Source: Alcaligenaceae bacterium
GTDB lineage: Bacteria; Pseudomonadota; Gammaproteobacteria; Burkholderiales; Burkholderiaceae_B
Length of the DNA stretch: 20,239 bases
Direction: 5' to 3'
Assembly: GCA_947380655.1 (NCBI GenBank)
Contig: CANCRX010000053.1
Coordinates: 1-20,239, forward strand
Positions 16,154 to 20,239 of the stretch are shown here, one piece after another. Below the pieces are notes generated by a model. The model saw nothing but the letters and a program-made list of their open reading frames with translations, had not been told where the DNA came from and did not search any database. How positions within the stretch are numbered: the stretch's first letter is position 1; every line of letters starts with the position of its first letter. The position numbers were made by a program, and so were the translations under genes.

Positions 16154-16183
16154 ATTATATGATGGTTTTCCAATTTTTGGCAA
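16154..16183 (-). promoter_or_regulatory. Sigma-70 promoter of the rpmI-rplT-pheST-ihfA operon
   Basis: On the minus strand TTGCCA (16178-16183, one mismatch to TTGACA) is followed after 18 bases by a perfect TATAAT (16154-16159). The -35 box starts one base after the comM stop codon, so the ribosomal-protein operon has its own promoter directly behind comM. The start of transcription should lie near 16147. Confidence 0.8.
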
Positions 16184-16184
16184 A

Positions 16185-17732
16185 TCAGGTCCTAACAGTA
16201 CCCGCAGTACGCAACCGATATTGAAAAGCCTCAGCGACATGCTCAACGCCTATCAGATCGGCTCCAGACAAATCCGCACAGGTACGGGCTACACGTCTGA
16301 ACTTTTGTATCGATCGCGCGGACAACCTCTCGTAATTGACGACTTTGCTTAACAACTTACGTGCTTCGCCATCCATTGGACATATATTTTCCAAGCATGC
16401 AACAGATAAGTGTGCGTTAGCACACCCTTGCCTGTTGACTTGTACCTTCCGAGTCTTGATAACTCTGGCTTTAACAACCGACGAAGACTCGCCAGGCGCT
16501 AACTCCAACCAGTTCGTATCGGAGTCTGAAATAGAAACAGCCAAATCAATCCGATCAAGCAAGGGTCCCGACAAGCGTCCCTGATAGCGTTCAATCTGAT
16601 CAGAACGACAATTACACTTTTTAACTACATGACCTATCCATCCACAAGGACATGGGTTCATCGCAGCAATCAACAGAAAATCTGCCGGAAATTCAATTTT
16701 CATATTCGCCCGGGCAATCGATACCTCCTTGGATTCCAAGGGCTCACGTAAGGCCTCAAGGACTCGGCGATCGAATTCAGGTAATTCATCGAGAAAAAGC
16801 ACTCCTCTGTGTGCCAGAGTAATCTCTCCGGGTCGTGGTTTGGCGCCACCTCCAATGACCGCAGCAGCGGATGTCGTGTGATGGGGTGCGCGAAATGGCC
16901 TGACACCCCAGCCAAGCTCACGCTGCCCGCTATAAGCTGAGATTGAGGCGACCTCCAGGCACTCTGCCTCGGTCAGGGGAGGCAATATGCCAGGCAAACG
17001 TTTAGCAAGCATGCTTTTGCCCACCCCAGGCGTGCCGGTAAAGAGCAAGCTGTGATGACCAGCTGCTGACACCTCAAGCGCTCTTCTGGCCATGGCCTGC
17101 CCACGCACGTCCGAAAGACATTCAACCTGCGGTTCAAGCTGTTTATCAAGCAGCGGGACTGGCTTGTTAAGTCGTGTCTGTCCCGAAAGATGCTGGACCA
17201 CCTGGGACAACGTCGTGGCAGCTAGCACTGAAATTCCAGGCACTCGTGCAGCTTGCCTGGCACTTTGCAAAGGTAAAACCAGACAAGCACCAGGTTGATG
17301 TCTGGCAACTGCCAATGCAATAGAAATAGCACCCGCAATCGGTACTAACACGCCGGAAAGTGATAGCTCGCCTGCGACGACCCAATGACTTAGCTCAGGC
17401 CTGCTATCCTCGGAACGCTCAATTGTCACTTCGCGAGCCATCTGTATTTGACCAGAGACCAGCAGTACACCCAGTGCAATCGGTAAATCGAAACGGCCAG
17501 ATTCCTTTGGTAAATCGGCTGGAGATAAATTAACGGTCAACCTGCCTGAAGGGAATGCGTAACCACTGCTTTGGATTGCTGCTCTGACCCGCTCTCTGCT
17601 TTCCCTCACCTCGGCATCCGCCAGTCCAACAATGACAAAAGTGGGCAGTCCATTGGAGAGATGGGTTTCCACCCGAACGACCGGGGCATCTAAACCCACT
17701 AAGGAGCGACTCATCACGACCGCAAGCGACAT
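16185..17732 (-). CDS. comM: ComM/YifB-family AAA+ ATPase
   Basis: A 515-residue protein of the ComM (YifB, Mg-chelatase-like) family. In Vibrio and other naturally competent bacteria ComM is a hexameric helicase that drives branch migration when incoming DNA is recombined. The N-terminal Lon-protease-like ChlI domain (about 20-140) contains LPTFVIVGLADAEVRESRERVRAA and NLSPADLPKESGRFDLPIALG. The AAA+ core holds Walker A GTPGVGKS (233-240), FRAPHHTTSAAAVIGGG, and Walker B VLFLDELPEF (311-320). The cysteine cluster NPCPCGWIGH...KKCNC follows (C361, C363, C373, C375), then the C-terminal lid. GGAG lies 5 bases before the ATG. The gene lies where infC would normally be. Confidence 0.95.
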   Translation of the reverse strand: MSLAVVMSRSLVGLDAPVVRVETHLSNGLPTFVIVGLADAEVRESRERVRAAIQSSGYAFPSGRLTVNLSPADLPKESGRFDLPIALGVLLVSGQIQMAREVTIERSEDSRPELSHWVVAGELSLSGVLVPIAGAISIALAVARHQPGACLVLPLQSARQAARVPGISVLAATTLSQVVQHLSGQTRLNKPVPLLDKQLEPQVECLSDVRGQAMARRALEVSAAGHHSLLFTGTPGVGKSMLAKRLPGILPPLTEAECLEVASISAYSGQRELGWGVRPFRAPHHTTSAAAVIGGGAKPRPGEITLAHRGVLFLDELPEFDRRVLEALREPLESKEVSIARANMKIEFPADFLLIAAMNPCPCGWIGHVVKKCNCRSDQIERYQGRLSGPLLDRIDLAVSISDSDTNWLELAPGESSSVVKARVIKTRKVQVNRQGCANAHLSVACLENICPMDGEARKLLSKVVNYERLSARSIQKFRRVARTCADLSGADLIGVEHVAEAFQYRLRTAGTVRT

Positions 17733-17777
17733 ACATTCTCCAATGACAAACGAGAAAGTATGAACGGTTCAGAAGCA

Positions 17778-17814
17778 TGAAAAAGGCTGGTGGACAACGA
17801 AGTCCACCAGCCTT
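17778..17814 (-). terminator. Strong intrinsic terminator after ubiK
   Basis: AAGGCTGGTGGAC pairs perfectly with GTCCACCAGCCTT (13 bp, GC-rich) around the loop TTCGTT. On the minus strand a run of five T residues follows immediately. It lies about 32 bases beyond the ubiK stop and isolates ubiK from comM. Confidence 0.92.
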
Positions 17815-17846
17815 GGCTAAACCCTCACCCGTCAAATTAAGGCAAA

Positions 17847-18110
17847 CTATTTGTCGTCGGACTCCAAAGCGCTCAGCCTTTGCTCAAGCAAATGCGTTTG
17901 CTTTTCCAGTACATCAATGCGTGCAAGCGCCCGCGACAGTAAATCAACCTGAATATCAAACTCTTCGCGTGTAACCAGGTCCATCCGATTAAAAGCCTGA
18001 CCCATAAAGCCTTTGACGTTGCGTTCAATATCCGCTGCCGGACTACGCGCAATGAGTTCTGAGACATTTTTTTGAAACTCTTCGAACCATGCTTTGGGCT
18101 GATTGGTCAT
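17847..18110 (-). CDS. ubiK: Ubiquinone biosynthesis accessory factor UbiK (BMFP domain)
   Basis: An 87-residue helical protein of the BMFP/YqiC family. UbiK binds UbiJ and supports the soluble ubiquinone-biosynthesis complex, and it may associate with membranes through an amphipathic N-terminal helix. Residues about 8-45 form that helical region (WFEEFQKNVSELIARSP). The C-terminal half, MDLVTREEFDIQVDLLSRALARIDVLEKQTHLLEQRLSALE, is the typical coiled coil for trimer formation. I chose the ATG at 18110 because AAGGAG lies six bases upstream and the family is about this length. The frame continues to 18182 without support. The gene is single, with its own terminator, and is divergent from the PII gene. 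Confidence 0.92.
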   Translation of the reverse strand: MTNQPKAWFEEFQKNVSELIARSPAADIERNVKGFMGQAFNRMDLVTREEFDIQVDLLSRALARIDVLEKQTHLLEQRLSALESDDK

Positions 18111-18208
18111 AGTGCGCTCCTTAGTCGACATTGGCTCTATTTTAAACCTGTTGAAATCACACCGCGATAAATAACGATGCATTTTTCTAAAGCATGGACT
18201 TTATTATT

Positions 18209-18225
18209 TGCACCAATGAGGTGCA
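18209..18225. promoter_or_regulatory. NtrC-type binding site upstream of the PII gene
   Basis: TGCACC-AATGA-GGTGCA is a perfect 6-bp dyad of 17 bases that differs at one base from the NtrC consensus TGCACCA-N3-TGGTGCA. Its centre lies about 106 bases upstream of the predicted sigma-54 start, a distance typical of NtrC enhancer sites. Confidence 0.75.
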
Positions 18226-18297
18226 TAAATTAATTATAAATTGTTAACTTAATAAAATTTGATGTGCGCGGTGAGTTGGCATCCAAAAAGGGTTGTC

Positions 18298-18313
18298 TGG
18301 CATATAAATTGCT
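18298..18313 (+). promoter_or_regulatory. Sigma-54 (RpoN) promoter of the PII gene
   Basis: TGGCAT-ATAAA-TTGCT matches the -24/-12 consensus TGGCAC-N5-TTGCW with one mismatch, and the GG and GC doublets have the obligatory spacing. Transcription should begin near 18323, giving a leader of about 34 nt with AGAGGA seven bases before the ATG. Confidence 0.85.
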
Positions 18314-18356
18314 TAGAAAGCAACATTGAGAATAAAGATTTATAGAGGAATTTTTT

Positions 18357-18695
18357 ATGAAACTCATTATTGCCATTATCAAACCTTTCAAGCTTGATGA
18401 AGTACGCATCGCACTTTCGACGCTAGGAATACAGGGTTTAACCGTTACAGAAGTTAAAGGATTTGGCCGCCAAAAGGGGCACACTGAACTGTATCGTGGT
18501 GCTGAGTACGCTGTTGATTTCTTACCAAAATTACGTGTGGAAGCTGCCGTAACAGATGAACTGGTTGATCAGTGTGTCGACACCATTGAGCAAGCTGCGC
18601 GTACCGGGAAAATTGGAGATGGCAAGATTTTTATCTTACCGCTTGAGCAAGTCGTACGAATTCGTACTGGCGAAACCGGTGATACCGCACTCTGA
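18357..18695 (+). CDS. glnK: Nitrogen regulatory protein P-II (GlnK/GlnB)
   Basis: A 112-residue PII signal protein of exact family length. It forms trimers that sense ATP/ADP and 2-oxoglutarate. It is uridylylated by GlnD on Tyr51 of the T-loop (LYRGAEYAVDFLPK) and controls ammonium uptake, glutamine synthetase adenylylation and NtrB. Other signatures are VTEVKGFGRQKGH at 30-42 and TGKIGDGKIFILPLE at about 83-97. The sequence and the NtrC/sigma-54 control favour GlnK over GlnB, but the paralogues cannot be separated safely by eye. The usual downstream amtB is absent: the stop lies only 14 bases from the convergent ptsI stop. Confidence 0.93.
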   Translation: MKLIIAIIKPFKLDEVRIALSTLGIQGLTVTEVKGFGRQKGHTELYRGAEYAVDFLPKLRVEAAVTDELVDQCVDTIEQAARTGKIGDGKIFILPLEQVVRIRTGETGDTAL

Positions 18696-18709
18696 AATCG
18701 CGTAGCCCT

Positions 18710-20239
18710 CTAGTGATAGAGTGCTGCGGGATCTATAGGATGCGCTCGGTTCAAGGCATTCGCGACTTTGTTGCGCAAGGCATTGGAGTGCGCATCGCGT
18801 ATTTCACGTTTTACGTCGAGTAACTGTTGCGGGTGCATAGAAAAAGATGTCAACCCTAACCCAAGCAAAAGCCTGGTCAGATTAGAATCGCCTGCCATTT
18901 CGCCACAGACAGAGACCGGTATACCCACCCTCACTCCTGCATTAATTGTGTTGGCGATCAACCTTAAGACCGCAGGATGAAGAGGATCGTAGAGGCCCGA
19001 GACTTCGTTATCCGCGCGATCAATAGCGAGCGTGTACTGGATCAAATCGTTTGTACCGATCGATAAAAAATCAAGCGCTGCAGCAAATGGCTCGATTGCA
19101 ATAGCGATCGCTGGCACCTCAACCATCGCACCCAGCTCTATGCGCTCGGCATACGCCTGACCACGCGCCTCAAGTTCGAGACGTGCAGAAGCAATGGCTG
19201 CGCGCGTTGCAACGATCTCATGCATGTGCGCGATCATTGGAATCAGGAGGCGAACAGGCCCATGCGCAGATGCACGCAAAATGGCACGGAGCTGGGTCGC
19301 GAATAAATCCGGATGCGCCAGACAATAGCGAATCGCACGCAAACCAAGTGCCGGATTCGTCGCGACAGTCGCCTCTCCATCTAGCGTTTTATCTGCTCCG
19401 ATATCGAGTGTACGTATGGTTACAGGACGACCCTGCATCGCTCGCACAACAGTCGAGTAAGCAAGATATTGCTCTTCTTCGGAGGGTAGATCTGGTCGCC
19501 CCATAAAAAGAAACTCACTTCTAAACAAACCAATGCCCGTAGCACCGTTAGCCAAGGCAAGCTCAGCTTCATCGGGCAACTCAATATTTGCATAAAGCTC
19601 AATCGGAATTCCATCCAGTGTCTCGGAAGGCACATCCTTGAGCAGCGCAAGTTCTGCACGCTCAGCGAGATACGATTGCTGAAGCCGACGATACTCCTGC
19701 AGGGCGACCTCTGAGGGGTTAACCAGGATGGTACCGTGTGCACCATCCAGGATCACCATATCGCCATCACGCACCAGATGCCGCACATGACCGAGCGCGA
19801 CAACCGCTGGCACACCCATACTACGCGCAACAATGGCCGTATGGGAGGTGGCTCCACCCAGGTCTGTGGCAAACCCCGCGAAACGCGCTCCACGAAGCCG
19901 AATCATTTCTGCTGGAGATATATCGTGTGCGACAACAATCAGCGGATCATCATGACCATCGTCGTGATCGAGTTTAAGAGCGACACCTGAACCAGATAGT
20001 AAAGCGAGCACACGCTCGATGACCTGTCTGACATCAGAGCCACGCTCACGCAAATACTCATCTTCCATGGCGGCAAACTGCTCACCCAGAATCTGTCCCT
20101 GGGTGGTCAAAGCCCACTCAGCGTTGTAATGCTTTTCTTCTATGAGTGAAAGCGCCTGATCGGCGAGCAAGGGGTCGGACAACAGCATCCCATGCACACT
20201 CAGCAGCGCAGCAAGTTCGCGTGGCGCATCCTGGGGCAA
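18710..20239 (-). CDS. ptsI: PTS enzyme I (phosphoenolpyruvate--protein phosphotransferase), partial
   Basis: The frame runs open to the window edge, so the true start lies outside. 509 C-terminal residues are visible, and about 60-70 are missing relative to the 575-residue E. coli enzyme. Enzyme I takes phosphate from phosphoenolpyruvate and passes it to HPr. The active-site histidine is in GGATSHTAIVARSMGVPAVV (visible residue 133). The PEP-binding barrel shows GIGLFRSEFLFM, TIRTLDIGADK, LGLRAIRYC, RAILRAS, MVEVPAIAI and FLSIGTNDLIQYTLA. The catalytic cysteine is in SVCGEMAGD (visible residue 444). There is no N-terminal GAF domain in the visible part, so I call it PtsI rather than PtsP, although that domain would lie mostly outside. 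It converges with glnK. Confidence 0.95.
   Translation of the reverse strand: MPQDAPRELAALLSVHGMLLSDPLLADQALSLIEEKHYNAEWALTTQGQILGEQFAAMEDEYLRERGSDVRQVIERVLALLSGSGVALKLDHDDGHDDPLIVVAHDISPAEMIRLRGARFAGFATDLGGATSHTAIVARSMGVPAVVALGHVRHLVRDGDMVILDGAHGTILVNPSEVALQEYRRLQQSYLAERAELALLKDVPSETLDGIPIELYANIELPDEAELALANGATGIGLFRSEFLFMGRPDLPSEEEQYLAYSTVVRAMQGRPVTIRTLDIGADKTLDGEATVATNPALGLRAIRYCLAHPDLFATQLRAILRASAHGPVRLLIPMIAHMHEIVATRAAIASARLELEARGQAYAERIELGAMVEVPAIAIAIEPFAAALDFLSIGTNDLIQYTLAIDRADNEVSGLYDPLHPAVLRLIANTINAGVRVGIPVSVCGEMAGDSNLTRLLLGLGLTSFSMHPQQLLDVKREIRDAHSNALRNKVANALNRAHPIDPAALYH

Noticed and set aside
15987..16184. Remnant of infC upstream of rpmI
   Set aside because: I looked for an IF3-like C-terminus in the minus-strand frames and found none. 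The space is taken by promoter and hairpins.
18111..18182. N-terminal extension of UbiK
   Set aside because: The ATG at 18110 has an ideal AAGGAG site and gives the family length, and the extension is not conserved in kind.
18265..18281. Second NtrC site between the first site and the promoter
   Set aside because: TGCGCGG-TGA-GTTGGCA shares only part of the consensus and lacks dyad symmetry, so I do not call it.

Overview
The window looks like chromosomal DNA of a betaproteobacterium, most likely Burkholderiales and perhaps Alcaligenaceae-like, with base composition close to even. The evidence is a rpmI-rplT-pheS-pheT-ihfA-merR-tRNA-Pro block, a small DUF4936 protein (a family I know mainly from betaproteobacteria), a lone TctC/Bug-type periplasmic binding protein, and a ComM-type competence ATPase. 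The assignment is inferred from gene content, not from a search. Genes are densely packed, no gap exceeds about 250 bases, and I see no insertion sequence, prophage or CRISPR array.

Left part (1-4711). The tail of an unrecognised coiled-coil gene converges with a large B12-binding-type radical SAM gene. The radical SAM gene is divergent from ubiX, which overlaps a DUF4936 gene by an ATGA junction. Next come a small muconolactone-isomerase-like protein and a TctC-type solute-binding protein, each with its own Shine-Dalgarno and each preceded by a short inverted repeat.

Potassium and envelope part (4771-9488). A two-TM potassium channel with an RCK domain is divergent from the potassium uptake transporter kup across an AT-rich region of about 190 bases. 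This pairs a channel with an importer. A GT39/ArnT-like membrane glycosyltransferase runs against kup, and a hairpin sits at the convergence point.

Unknown island (9489-10770). Five 13-bp tandem repeats, alternating between a TG and a CA version, precede a predicted exported 320-residue protein that I cannot assign. A strong hairpin separates it from tRNA-Pro(GGG).

Translation block (10778-17732, all minus strand). comM is followed by rpmI, rplT, pheS, pheT, ihfA, a MerR-type regulator and tRNA-Pro. The usual infC upstream of rpmI is missing. In its place are a near-consensus sigma-70 promoter directly after the comM stop and a leader of about 160 nt with several hairpins. Another terminator-like hairpin lies between rplT and pheS.

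Right part (17778-20239). ubiK, ending in a strong terminator, is divergent from a PII gene (glnK/glnB). The PII gene carries a recognisable NtrC site and a sigma-54 promoter, but no amtB follows it. It converges with ptsI (PTS enzyme I), which runs off the window edge. Most genes here are conserved housekeeping genes. The best leads are the rewired rpmI leader, the 13-mer array with its unknown exported protein, the internal translation start in the potassium channel, and the nitrogen-controlled orphan PII.
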